From the NCBI RefSeq assembly GCF_030068615.1, contig NZ_JASJOC010000007.1:62001-126000 (forward strand): a DNA stretch of 64,000 nt, written 5' to 3'. The position numbers were made by a program, and so were the translations under genes. Below the pieces are notes generated by a model. It was not told where the DNA came from. It searched no databases and saw only the letters and a list, made by a program, of their open reading frames with translations. Positions 35,444 to 43,767 of this stretch are shown here, in pieces; position 1 is the stretch's first letter; every line of letters begins with the position of its first letter. The stretch comes from Halostagnicola sp. A-GB9-2 (GTDB lineage Archaea > Halobacteriota > Halobacteria > Halobacteriales > Natrialbaceae).

Positions 35444-36088
35444 TCAGGGACGTGGGTCCCATTCGCGTTCGACGAGGAAATCGTCCAGTTTTTGCTTTGG
35501 GTCCTCGAAGACGTGAGCGCCGTGGAAGACGAGGAGGGTTTCGAAGTCGTATTGAAGGAGATCGTAGAGATTGATTTCCGCAGCCTCGTGATCGTCGTTG
35601 AACAGGGCCGGCGGTGGGAGCAAGTATCCCTCCGGAAGGCCACCGCGATCAGCACCGTCGAGTGCGTCTCCTGAAATGAGCAGATCGCGGTCCTCGAGCA
35701 ACAACGCTGACGTCGCTTTCGTGTGGCCCGGAACCTCGATAACGCGGATGTTTCCGTCGAGCAGGTCACCGTCTTCGAAGAGAACGTCAGGATCGTGGTC
35801 GATTGCTTCGTGGAGTTTATCCTCGTTAGCCGAAGCGACGAGTTCCGGAGAGAACGCCTCCATAACGTGGTCGAGTCCGCCGTGGTGACCGTGATCGCCG
35901 TGAGTCATAATGACTCGATCGATCGTTCCGTACTCCTCCTCGAGAATGTCGACGAGCTCTTGGCCGTTTTCCTCGAAAGCGGTATCGATGAGTGTCGTCT
36001 TTCCGGACGGGGTATCCTCGAGCACAAGTACGCGAACGTGCTCGAATTGAACCTGCGCAATACCATCGGTGATGGTACTAAAGCTCAT
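35444..36088 (-). CDS. Metallo-beta-lactamase-fold hydrolase
   Basis: A 214-residue MBL-fold protein. Domain hallmarks are LIDTAF at the first strand, the metal site block MTHGDHGHHGGLDH, VIEVPGHTKATSALLL (second-site His) and LISGDALDG (bridging Asp). A terminal FHGAH could give the last His. The central block differs from the usual HxHxDH: written against THGDHDHxGG, the second Asp is Gly and an extra His follows. Metal binding may be altered, or another His may compensate. No substrate is evident; glyoxalase-like thioesterase or lactonase activity is typical of small MBL proteins. It converges with the dehydrogenase gene. Confidence 0.8.
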   Translation of the reverse strand: MSFSTITDGIAQVQFEHVRVLVLEDTPSGKTTLIDTAFEENGQELVDILEEEYGTIDRVIMTHGDHGHHGGLDHVMEAFSPELVASANEDKLHEAIDHDPDVLFEDGDLLDGNIRVIEVPGHTKATSALLLEDRDLLISGDALDGADRGGLPEGYLLPPPALFNDDHEAAEINLYDLLQYDFETLLVFHGAHVFEDPKQKLDDFLVEREWDPRP

Positions 36089-36224
36089 AATCAGTTACAG
36101 ATGGAGCATTTCGGCAATTAAAGCTATCGGTTAATTACTATCGGGTGGGTTTCCGACAGGGTGTTCTACCGGACTGATCCATCCCTTTCGGATCGAGTTC
36201 CGGCCCGGAGGCGTCTCCAGCGAA

Positions 36225-36234
36225 ACAATAATAA
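36225..36234 (+). promoter_or_regulatory. TATA-like box of the UspA gene
   Basis: AATAATAAGG about 23-32 nt before the ATG at 36257. It supports that start over the ATG at 36161 in the same frame. Confidence 0.5.
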
Positions 36235-36256
36235 GGAGTCTCGAGAGCACTATAGC

Positions 36257-36676
36257 ATGGTCGTTGTCGCAGCGGTGGATAGATCCAATGGTGCATCCGA
36301 CGTCGTTTCAGAAGCTGAGAGACTTGCAACTGAGTTCGATGAATCAATTCATGTCGTTCATGCACTGACCAGGTCGGAGTTCGTTACGCTCGGAACGGCG
36401 AACGCGCAAGCGGACCAACCGCTCAACTTAGACCAAATACGCGAGGAAGCAGCAAAAATGGCTGCAGAAGCCGTTCTAGAGATTGACGAACGCCACGAGA
36501 CCGTCGGACTCGTCGGCGATCCGGCAGACGAAATTATCGACTACGCTAACGAAGTGACTGCTCGATATGTCGTCGTTCGTCCACGTCGCAAATCGCCGGC
36601 TGGAAAAGCGCTGTTCGGGAGCGTCGCACAGTCGATTTTACTGGATGCGAATTGTCCGGTTGTAACCGTTAGCTGA
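36257..36676 (+). CDS. Universal stress protein UspA family
   Basis: A 139-residue single-domain UspA protein. The first strand VVVAAVDRSNGASDVVSEAERLA and the nucleotide-binding ending RPRRKSPAGKALFGSVAQSI, followed by DANCPVVTV, match the ATP-binding subgroup. Haloarchaea often place UspA genes beside transporters, where the protein may modulate transport. Here it stands between the MBL gene and tctBA. It is very similar at the C-terminus to the UspA fragment at 27287-27531, which suggests that the broken locus once held a paralogous regulator/UspA arrangement. Confidence 0.9.
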   Translation: MVVVAAVDRSNGASDVVSEAERLATEFDESIHVVHALTRSEFVTLGTANAQADQPLNLDQIREEAAKMAAEAVLEIDERHETVGLVGDPADEIIDYANEVTARYVVVRPRRKSPAGKALFGSVAQSILLDANCPVVTVS

Positions 36677-37006
36677 CCCAACACTGAACTCGGTAACAGG
36701 TCAACACGGCCTCCGGACGGTCAACCAACTCACCACGATACCTGATCGAACACCATTGGAGATTAATACATGTCACCACGATATACCCACCACATCAACC
36801 ACCATATCAATCATCGCGACAATATCAATCACCCTGCATCAATTGCCTCGGTTAGTAAGCGCCACCTCACCAGTGCATATTACTATCCAATAGTAGTATC
36901 CGATTCTAAAATAGTTTACAGTTAACCGAGGCACGCTTTAATCAACCTACACCAGTAAACTTATACAGATGTAAGATAGCCACTCTATTATCGAACCGGA
37001 GTGAAA
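36677..37006. other. AT-rich intergenic region before the LGGT-repeat ORF
   Basis: No gene seen. It contains a run of loosely repeated ATCAA(C/T)CA(C/T) units (about 36795-36850) and a TATA-like CTTATAC (about 36959-36965) some 45 nt before the small ORF at 37007. Confidence 0.4.
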
Positions 37007-37225
37007 ATGATTACGAACAGTAACTTTCGTGTAACGTACGAACCGCCGTCCGACGCGAACGACTGTACTGGCCTCGGTGGTACTGACCTCGGTGGTACTG
37101 GCCTCGGTGGTACTGGCCTCGGTGGTACTGACCTCGGTGGTACTGACTCCGATAGTACTGGGTTCAGCGGAACTGGCCTTGCTGGTACCGGCCTCAATAT
37201 ACCGATCACTCCGGTAACAAAATAG
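37007..37225 (+). CDS. Small ORF with LGGT pentapeptide repeats upstream of tctB
   Basis: Would encode 72 residues. After a non-repetitive start (MITNSNFRVTYEPPSDANDC) come about eight five-residue units of the type TGLGGTDLGGT, then NIPITPVTK. The stop lies 18 bp before the tctB start. A TATA-like element is upstream. I do not recognise a family. It may be a leader peptide of the transporter operon, or simply a 15-bp DNA tandem repeat that happens to be open in this frame. The repeat unit length is a multiple of three, which preserves the frame in either case. Confidence 0.3.
   Translation: MITNSNFRVTYEPPSDANDCTGLGGTDLGGTGLGGTGLGGTDLGGTDSDSTGFSGTGLAGTGLNIPITPVTK
37064..37197. repeat. 15-bp tandem repeat, about eight units
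   Basis: The consensus unit is CTCGGTGGTACTGRC. The first five units are nearly identical and the last three have diverged (TCCGATAGTACTGGG and similar). It lies 50-180 bp upstream of tctB. Confidence 0.8.
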
Positions 37226-37243
37226 TTCGCTTCACTCCCACTT

Positions 37244-37711
37244 ATGGCACTCACCAAACTCAAATCTAATCCGCTCTCGGTGATTTTCATACTGGTTTCA
37301 GTTGTAGTCATCGCTTACGCAACCCGATTTCCCGACGGTGGCGAACTCGGACCCGGATTCTTCCCGATTCTGGTGTCAGCCGCTATCATCGTATTCGCAG
37401 TCGCGGATATCGTAGTCGACGACGATACCGAACTCGAGATCAGCGATTTCTCCATGGTGCCAGCAGCCGTTATGTTCGGCTTTCTAACGGCGTATTTGCT
37501 CCTCATGCCGTATACCGGATTCCTGGTCGGAACGATGCTCTTCTTACCGGTCGGTCTCTACTACTCGAACATTCGGTCGAAACTGATGATAACCGTCATT
37601 TCGATCGGGCTACCAATAGTGTTATTCTATATCTTCAGTGACCTCTTCATGGTCAGGCTACCGGAGGCTATAATCCCGGTTTCAAGGCTCCTCCCACCAC
37701 TTCCACTATGA
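37244..37711 (+). CDS. Tripartite tricarboxylate transporter small membrane protein (TctB)
   Basis: A 155-residue protein with four predicted transmembrane segments (about 11-26, 40-58, 70-90 and 95-150 in two parts). The family element DGGELGPGFFPILVSA lies after the first helix. TctB proteins are the small subunit of TTT transporters and are typically about this size. Its stop overlaps the tctA start by four bases (ATGA), so translation of the two membrane subunits is coupled. It works with TctA and probably with the TctC lipoprotein encoded at 32965-33978. Confidence 0.85.
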   Translation: MALTKLKSNPLSVIFILVSVVVIAYATRFPDGGELGPGFFPILVSAAIIVFAVADIVVDDDTELEISDFSMVPAAVMFGFLTAYLLLMPYTGFLVGTMLFLPVGLYYSNIRSKLMITVISIGLPIVLFYIFSDLFMVRLPEAIIPVSRLLPPLPL

Positions 37712-39198
37712 TAACGATGGTACTGAATGACATTTCCCACGGCCTCGCAAATGTACTAGACCCCACGATACTCGCGCTGATGGTCTTCGGCGTGTTATTG
37801 GGTATCCTCATGGGATCAATCCCAGGGATGACCGCCACGATGACTATCGCAGTGTTACTGTCGTTTACCTTTACGTTAGAGCCCGCAACGGGAATGATGT
37901 TACTGCTCGGTATCTTTGGCGGAGCAGTGTATGCGGGATCAATTCCCGCAATTCTAATTCGAACACCTGGGACCCCATCAGCCGCCGCGACGATTTTCGA
38001 TGGCTATCCGCTCTCGCAAAAGGGAGAAGCCGGGCGTGCGATCAGGATGAGTACCGTCGCATCGTTCATTGGCGGGTTCATCAGCGTGCTCGCATTGATG
38101 TTCCTCTCCCCCCTCATCGCAGATGCCGCGCTTCGATTTCGGTCGCCGGAGTTCTTCGCGCTCGCGCTCTTTGGCCTGACGATAATCGCGAGCGTAAGCG
38201 GGGACTCGCTCACGAAGGGGATGATCTCGGGCCTTCTGGGAATGCTGATCGCAACCGTCGGAATCGATCCGCTAACCGGATATCAACGGTTCACATTCGA
38301 CGTTCCAAACTTGATGGGCGGTATCGAATTCATCGCGGTGATGATCGGATTGTTCGGGATCGCCGAAGGACTTCGCAAATACGCCCAGGGAATTGATGAC
38401 GACCAGAATCAGATCAACCAGAAGATTACAGGTGTGTTGCCGTCTCTGTCCGACATCAAGTCGATCGCCCCGATTTCCATCGTTTCCGGGTTCATCGGAT
38501 CGCTCGTCGGAGCGATTCCGGGGGCCGGCGGAGACATCGCCTCGTTCATCACCTACAACGAAGCAACACGGTGGTTGAAAGACACTACGCCATCGTTCGG
38601 AGAAGGAAACATTCGGGGCGTCGCAGCAGCCGAATCTGGAAACAACGCGAGTACCGGCGGCGCACTGATTCCGACGTTCACACTTGGAATTCCCGGGGAC
38701 TCCGTCTCAGCGCTCCTCATCGGTGCGTTGATGGTCCACAACGTCACGCCGGGTCCGGAACTCTACCAGGACGAATCCGGACTCCTGTACACGATATTCG
38801 TCGGGTTCCTCCTTATCTACGTTATTATCCTCATCTTCGGACTCCTCGGTGCGAACTACTGGGCACGACTCATCAATATCCCGCAAAATTATGTCTGGCC
38901 CGTCATATTCGTCCTCTGTGTCATTGGAGCGATCGCGCTCTCAGGAACTGTTTTCAACGCTTGGGTGATGCTCGCCGCGGGAGGACTCGGATTCGTGATG
39001 CGCTTCCGGGGGTATCCGCTCGCTCCGATGGTTCTCGGACTGATACTCGCGCCGATCGCCGAAGCGAACCTTCGGCGTTCGCTGGATATTTCTGGTGGCT
39101 CACTGGACATTTTCTACACCAGCCCAATCGCACTCACCGTGATCCTCCTGAGCATCGCAACGGTGGCAGTGCCGGCGATCAGATCGGTTCGGGACTAA
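37708..39198 (+). CDS. Tripartite tricarboxylate transporter large permease (TctA)
   Basis: A 496-residue polytopic membrane protein with about 11-12 helices. The family motifs are visible: GSIPGMTATMTIAVLLSFTF near 37-56, YAGSIPAILIRTPGTPSAAAT (core PGTPSAA), FDGYPLSQKGEAGRAI, then GAIPGAGGDIASFITYNEA and the second TLGIPGDSVSALLIGAL. The paired GxxPG blocks in the two halves are characteristic of TctA. It is the channel-forming subunit of the secondary, ion-driven carboxylate uptake system. The start overlaps tctB; an alternative ATG four codons later (37717) is less attractive because coupling would be lost. Confidence 0.95.
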   Translation: MITMVLNDISHGLANVLDPTILALMVFGVLLGILMGSIPGMTATMTIAVLLSFTFTLEPATGMMLLLGIFGGAVYAGSIPAILIRTPGTPSAAATIFDGYPLSQKGEAGRAIRMSTVASFIGGFISVLALMFLSPLIADAALRFRSPEFFALALFGLTIIASVSGDSLTKGMISGLLGMLIATVGIDPLTGYQRFTFDVPNLMGGIEFIAVMIGLFGIAEGLRKYAQGIDDDQNQINQKITGVLPSLSDIKSIAPISIVSGFIGSLVGAIPGAGGDIASFITYNEATRWLKDTTPSFGEGNIRGVAAAESGNNASTGGALIPTFTLGIPGDSVSALLIGALMVHNVTPGPELYQDESGLLYTIFVGFLLIYVIILIFGLLGANYWARLINIPQNYVWPVIFVLCVIGAIALSGTVFNAWVMLAAGGLGFVMRFRGYPLAPMVLGLILAPIAEANLRRSLDISGGSLDIFYTSPIALTVILLSIATVAVPAIRSVRD

Positions 39199-39495
39199 CC
39201 TGATTCAGCCGGATTACTCTCTTCTCGTTTCAGTTTTCTCATTTCTTATTTCAGTTTCTTGTCTCTCATTCTAGTTTTCTCGTACGGCCCCTCGAGGAGC
39301 ATCGCGGTTCGGTTTGACAGTAGTGGCTACTACGTTCGGAACAATAACGGCAACAACAGCATGAACAACGGAGGAATACGAATCGTCGAAACGAATGTTG
39401 TAACTCTGGGACAAGGCTCTGCCACCGTGGAACAGTTTCGCTGGCAAATACGCGTCAAAGAACGACAAAACGTGCGAAAACGGTAAGATAGCTCG

Positions 39496-40689
39496 TCAGT
39501 ATCCAAGGTCAAAGAGGGCGTTAACGACGAGCAACAAACAAACGCCGACGAGCAGAACAGTCAAGAAGCCGAAAGAAACGGTCCAGCTAAACAGGTCTGC
39601 CAACAGTCCAACGACAACCGACCCAGCGGCGGCAATAGTCATGTACACCGTCCGAAAGAGCCCAAACCCAAATCCTCGTTCGTCTTGCGTGAGACGATCC
39701 ATAAGCCGCGGGAACACCCCCGCACCCCACGCCATTCCGAGACCGAGCAAGAGCGCCCCGAGTATCATCAACCAGGTTCCTGAACCTTGGATAAGCAAGA
39801 GCAACCCTGCGATAGCAGAAGTCATACAAATGCCGATCGCTATATCGCGACCGAAGCGATCCGCTATAGCCCCGACACCGACCTGTAAAACACCTTGGGA
39901 AAGGAAATACAGGCCAAACAGGATCGCCGCAAACGTCGTCGAAAAGCCGTGTTGTTGGACCAGAAATGCGGGTAAAAACGACGCGACAGCTTGCCAGACG
40001 AACTCCACGATGATAGCGATCGTTCCAGTGAACACGACCGGTGGACGGGAGAGTAGCCCCAGTATCTGCTCTAGTTGTACCTGTTCTCGCATCGACTGGT
40101 CAGGATTGGACGGCTCGATCGGGCGAATCTTCCATAGAGCGAGACCGAATACGAGAAACGCGACGATAGCGGTGCTGAAAATGGCAGGACGCCAACCATA
40201 CCGAACGGCGATCCACGAGATGATAACCGGCGTTGCGAGACCAGCGAGCGGAGCCCCTGAGTTATGGATGCCAATTGCGGTCCCGATATCGTCGTAGATC
40301 CGCGTGAGCAACGTGGTTGCAACGCTGTAGTGAAGACCGGCGACACCGCCGAGCAGAATCGTTCCCAGAACAAAGACGCTGAAACTAGGTGCAACCACGA
40401 GTATCAGCGTCGTAAGACCGGTTCCAGCAACAGAAATGAGGATAATCAGTCGCTCACCATACCGATCAGCGAGGATGCCGCTTGGAAATTGAGTGAGTGC
40501 ATATGCGAGCCACATACACGTTAGCGAGATGCCGATGAGCGTGTTTGAAATCTCGAACTCGGCGGCGATATCAGGAACGACTGGACTGATCGCCAGACGA
40601 CCAAATACTGTCACGAACAGAGCTAATGTACAGATGGCTAGCACTGTATCCCGATATTGCCAATCCATCGATTGATAAGATATGTTCAT
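39496..40689 (-). CDS. Major facilitator superfamily transporter
   Basis: A 397-residue MFS permease with about 12 membrane helices. The cytoplasmic loop 2-3 signature appears as SGILADRYGERLIILIS, following YALTQFPSG, and a second half begins around residue 205 with a similar element IADRFGRDIAIGI. The N-terminal half resembles the organic-acid/aromatic-acid and nitrate/oxalate-type antiporters (FGRLAISPVVPDIAAEFEIS), but the substrate cannot be inferred. It is unlinked by strand to tctBA and converges with it. An internal ATG eight codons in (40668) is an alternative start. Confidence 0.9.
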   Translation of the reverse strand: MNISYQSMDWQYRDTVLAICTLALFVTVFGRLAISPVVPDIAAEFEISNTLIGISLTCMWLAYALTQFPSGILADRYGERLIILISVAGTGLTTLILVVAPSFSVFVLGTILLGGVAGLHYSVATTLLTRIYDDIGTAIGIHNSGAPLAGLATPVIISWIAVRYGWRPAIFSTAIVAFLVFGLALWKIRPIEPSNPDQSMREQVQLEQILGLLSRPPVVFTGTIAIIVEFVWQAVASFLPAFLVQQHGFSTTFAAILFGLYFLSQGVLQVGVGAIADRFGRDIAIGICMTSAIAGLLLLIQGSGTWLMILGALLLGLGMAWGAGVFPRLMDRLTQDERGFGFGLFRTVYMTIAAAGSVVVGLLADLFSWTVSFGFLTVLLVGVCLLLVVNALFDLGY

Positions 40690-41253
40690 GTTGAGTCATC
40701 TAAACACTTCGGAAAATACACCAACTCGATAGCGAGAAAATGTCGAAGTGAGAGAATAAATGATAGATCGAATCACCTACAGTGAGTGAAATTGAATATA
40801 TTACTACTGTGGTATAGAGGATTAGCTACCAGCCACCCCACATACCACATATTCGATATATGAGTTATTTTGATTTTTTCACTTCAGACGGACAATTGAC
40901 GAGAACGTGATTCTCAATATTCGGTCAGAAGCTATCTGTTCCATTATAAACTAGATTCCTCGTTTGAAGGTATACCCGTTTGAAAGAGCGTATTATTTAT
41001 TATCTTGATTTCTAAATTCGTGATTTGGGTTCTTGTGTGCTTTTCTATATCGTTACAGTATAATTGAAATTGGCAACCGAAAAGACCACAGTGACTTGGG
41101 TAATTTCCAATCTCATCAGATCCCACACATGTATGTAAATCAGATATGGGTCTGAAATAACTCTAATCAATTCGATCCAGTACATCATGAATAATCAGAG
41201 ATAACAGAGAATGGAATAGGAACATTTTATAAGATCGAGTGATAAAACATACC
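40690..41253. other. AT-rich intergenic region
   Basis: About 560 bp, markedly AT-rich, with only short frames. It holds the TATA-like ATTTTATAAG (41224-41233) of the following gene. No repeat or RNA gene recognised. Confidence 0.5.
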
Positions 41254-41997
41254 ATGGACCGCGACGAGTTCGCTCTGGCAGCGACAACAAACGATCTGAC
41301 ACGGGAGTCAGAAGCTCGAGGGGCGGCTGATTTTATTGAATTTCGGATGGACAAAGCGGATGAACCGATCGCTCAACTCGACTCCTACGACGGGGAACTA
41401 CCAATCATTGCGACCAACCGTTCACAATGGTTCGGCGGAAACGCGATCGACCACGGTCGCCTTGATCGACTGATGGAGGCTGCCCGATCCGATGCCGTCG
41501 AAATGGTCGATATCGAGTTAGAAACCGCTCGCGGAAAAGAGTGGGTTGTGGACGAATTTCGTGAGACGGATATTGAACTAATCATTTCATTTCACGAGTT
41601 CGAAGAAACACCGGATCAATCCACACTTAACGCAATCATCGAGGAGTGCACTCAGTACGGAGATATCGCAAAGGTGGCAACCTTCGCCAACGATCAAACT
41701 GATACGCTCCGGATGTTAAACGCGATTAATACGGCGACTACGGACGGAACGAAGATTGCCGGAATTTCGATGGGTGAGATTGGAAGCCACGTTCGAGTCC
41801 TCGGTCCACTGTACGGTTCAAAGCTCGGATACGCACCGCTTGAGACCGATACGAGCGAATACGCGCCAGGGCAAATTTCTCTCCAACGGCTCAGGTCACT
41901 AATCGAAGCGATCAAGCAGGGGGAAACGGAGACGCAGATAATTGACGGGGTAGAAGAAAGCGTCTCAGCGTCACAGGGATTTAGCCAGACGGACTAA
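41254..41997 (+). CDS. aroD: Type I 3-dehydroquinate dehydratase
   Basis: A 247-residue protein of the type I dehydroquinase family, which forms a Schiff base during 3-dehydroquinate dehydration. It has the substrate-binding start DFIEFRMDKAD (26-36), a general-base His in IISFHEFEETPD and the Schiff-base lysine in GDIAKVATFAND, followed by ISMGEIGSHVRVLGPLYGSKLGYAPL, typical of the family end. Length is normal for haloarchaeal AroD. Shikimate genes are usually chromosomal; beside MFS and TTT transporters this copy could serve quinate/shikimate breakdown or be the only biosynthetic copy. The TATA-like box at 41224-41233 supports the ATG at 41254. Confidence 0.88.
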   Translation: MDRDEFALAATTNDLTRESEARGAADFIEFRMDKADEPIAQLDSYDGELPIIATNRSQWFGGNAIDHGRLDRLMEAARSDAVEMVDIELETARGKEWVVDEFRETDIELIISFHEFEETPDQSTLNAIIEECTQYGDIAKVATFANDQTDTLRMLNAINTATTDGTKIAGISMGEIGSHVRVLGPLYGSKLGYAPLETDTSEYAPGQISLQRLRSLIEAIKQGETETQIIDGVEESVSASQGFSQTD

Positions 41998-42180
41998 TCA
42001 GCAGACGAACTATTTCGGCAAACAGACTATTTCGGCAAACGAGCAATTTTCGTTGGGTACGGGTTAGCCGGTTCCATTCGTGACGATTTTCGGACTATCT
42101 TCGTAACAATTTGGCAGGTTCTATCTATACTCGGTCGTGGCCCGGTCGCGTCAATAGTGGTACTAGCTACGAATAGTGGA

Positions 42181-42747
42181 TTAGTTCTTGAGTGTATCAT
42201 CGACGGATCTGGCAGAAACGTCCACCGAAACGGCGAACACCGCACCAAGAAGCATTCCGAAGAGGACGTGTCCGATCATTGCCTCGGCGGCTAAAGCAGG
42301 AAATTCCTCGATTGCTGATTGACTGATAAGGCCAAGTTGAGCCGGAGCCGCAAACACGGGAAGGATTGTCCAGACTAGAATACCGTAGGCGAACCCAGCT
42401 CCGACAAAACGGATTGTATCAGAGAGTTCAGAAAGCGCTTCGGTTTCAACGGACGCGAGTAACGTCCCGAGAACCAAATCTCGAGTTACAATAGAGGCGA
42501 AAATGAGACCCAGTATTGCACCGTGAACAAGATGGATTACCCAACCGGTTTCGCTACCAGGTTCAAATCCATACAATCCGGGAATCGTCGCTTGAATGAT
42601 TTCGGGATTTACGAACCACACGAGGAGTCCAAATGCCCCTGTTCCGATTACCCCTCCAAGAACGCCGCCGACTGGCCATCCATATACACCGCCAATTCCG
42701 TACTGAACAGCGTCTTTAGATTCGTTTCCCATGGGAAGGGAATTCAT
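42181..42747 (-). CDS. Conserved-type haloarchaeal membrane protein, function unknown
   Basis: A 188-residue protein with four to five hydrophobic segments (about 26-47, 66-85, 110-131 and 155-178). Glycines are frequent in the first segment (GGVYGWPVGGVLGGVIGTGAFG) and again near the end (GHVLFGMLLGAVFAVSV), the pattern of small haloarchaeal integral membrane proteins. No catalytic motif. The start may be the ATG at 42747 or the one at 42732 (MGNESKD). It is the last gene before the replication-origin region, transcribed away from it. Confidence 0.65.
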   Translation of the reverse strand: MNSLPMGNESKDAVQYGIGGVYGWPVGGVLGGVIGTGAFGLLVWFVNPEIIQATIPGLYGFEPGSETGWVIHLVHGAILGLIFASIVTRDLVLGTLLASVETEALSELSDTIRFVGAGFAYGILVWTILPVFAAPAQLGLISQSAIEEFPALAAEAMIGHVLFGMLLGAVFAVSVDVSARSVDDTLKN

Positions 42748-42899
42748 GGGCAGGAACTGATAAGGATTTTGCAGTAATTAGCTTGCATGAATTTCGATTG
42801 TTCGGAACCAATACCACCGAATTGGACTGAAAGTCGTTACTGTACATTGAATCGAAACTAGTGTATTCGCCTACGGCTACTAGGTTGAGAAAGCGTCAG

Positions 42900-42919
42900 A
42901 CACCACTATGTCCGCTGTT
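42900..42919 (-). repeat. Origin repeat 1
   Basis: Minus-strand AACAGCGGACATAGTGGTGT. Confidence 0.8.
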
Positions 42920-42943
42920 TTTCTTCAACGTCAACCGCTCAAG

Positions 42944-42963
42944 AACAGCGGACAAGGTGGAGT
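42944..42963 (+). repeat. Origin repeat 2
   Basis: AACAGCGGACAAGGTGGAGT. Confidence 0.75.
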
Positions 42964-42978
42964 TGATTGGCCAACCAT

Positions 42979-42998
42979 AACAGCGGACATTGTGGTGT
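42979..42998 (+). repeat. Origin repeat 3
   Basis: AACAGCGGACATTGTGGTGT. Confidence 0.8.
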
Positions 42999-43070
42999 CC
43001 ACATGGGCAAAATTGGGATGGAAAAGGGACGTACTATTTCCTCAAGTAGTGGAAGGGAGCGAGATCACCC

Positions 43071-43090
43071 ACACCACCTTGTCCGCTGTT
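43071..43090 (-). repeat. Origin repeat 4
   Basis: Minus-strand AACAGCGGACAAGGTGGTGT. Confidence 0.8.
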
Positions 43091-43118
43091 CCGATGAAAT
43101 TCACTCATTGGTTAGTAG

Positions 43119-43138
43119 AACAGCGGACAAAGTGGTGT
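43119..43138 (+). repeat. Origin repeat 5
   Basis: AACAGCGGACAAAGTGGTGT, the consensus form. A degraded further copy (GTAACGGACAATGTG) follows at 43153-43167. Confidence 0.8.
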
Positions 43139-43430
43139 CCAAAGGAACAGTTGTAACGGACAATGTGATAGTACCTAATTTTCAGATATTTCTTCGAACC
43201 GGACGAAAGGTATAGTAAAATGCGTTCATTACGTCGGTATTGGCAGATAGGAGAAGACATCCATTCGTCTGCCTCTAAATTCCAATCCCGGGATTTATCC
43301 GTTTTCGAAAGATGCAGAATGTCCGAATTAGAGGATAGGACGAGGTCACCAATGCGGTGTGTTCCACACTCTTCCTAAAATACTCCTCCAACGATATTAG
43401 GAATAACTACACACCACCTTACGTTGTACA

Positions 43431-43455
43431 CACCCACCCCACTTTGTCCGCTGTT
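43431..43455 (-). repeat. Origin repeat 6, long form
   Basis: A 25-bp minus-strand element: the core AACAGCGGACAAAGTGG followed by the G-rich end GGTGGGTG. It is identical in inverted orientation to repeat 7. A partial copy lacking the core (ACACCACCTTACGTTG) precedes it at about 43410. Confidence 0.85.
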
Positions 43456-43647
43456 CTGACCAGAGCATGTGGGTGGGCTGTTGATCGATAGGAAGTGCCG
43501 AAAATATCTACCTAGGACCAGATGATATTCACTACACATCCAATGAATATAATCAATAAGGTACAGTACGGACTAATCTCTCAGAAGAGGTTATAAAACT
43601 TTCTACCCAATAAACCCCATTTCTCTCCCCCGCTTCTTCTTCACTAT

Positions 43648-43672
43648 AACAGCGGACAAAGTGGGGTGGGTG
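43648..43672 (+). repeat. Origin repeat 7, long form
   Basis: The 25-bp plus-strand partner of repeat 6, with the same G-rich extension. The pair brackets the AT-richer 43456-43647 segment. Confidence 0.85.
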
Positions 43673-43701
43673 TGTTTTCCCGTTTATTATAAAGTAAACA
43701 G

Positions 43702-43716
43702 AACAGCGGACACTCC
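43702..43716 (+). repeat. Origin repeat 8, partial
   Basis: AACAGCGGACACTCC: core intact, G-rich half diverged. It lies just upstream of the initiator gene promoter and could mediate autoregulation. Confidence 0.6.
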
Positions 43717-43727
43717 GGACGCGGTGG

Positions 43728-43735
43728 TTTTATAA
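43728..43735 (+). promoter_or_regulatory. TATA-like box of orc1/cdc6
   Basis: TTTTATAA about 33-40 nt before the ATG at 43768, implying a short leader of roughly 10 nt. Confidence 0.5.
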
Positions 43736-43767
43736 CCATCCATGATAACGGTCTGTTAAGAAAACGA

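Larger units (their letters stand above)
42900..43767. other. Candidate replication origin region (repeat field upstream of orc1/cdc6)
   Basis: An intergenic region with eight copies, in both orientations, of a 20-bp element with core AACAGCGGAC; a ninth lies just past the initiator gene. The two longest copies face each other around an AT-richer stretch (43456-43647), the arrangement seen for origin recognition boxes flanking an unwinding element in haloarchaea. The elements differ from the usual chromosomal ORB sequence, so the initiator probably belongs to a distinct Orc1/Cdc6 lineage with its own specificity. Initiation itself is inferred from this layout. Confidence 0.75.

Noticed and set aside
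37064-37197. CRISPR-like repeat array
   Set aside because: The units are 15 bp, directly adjacent with no spacers. It is a simple tandem repeat. The same applies to 47587-47658.
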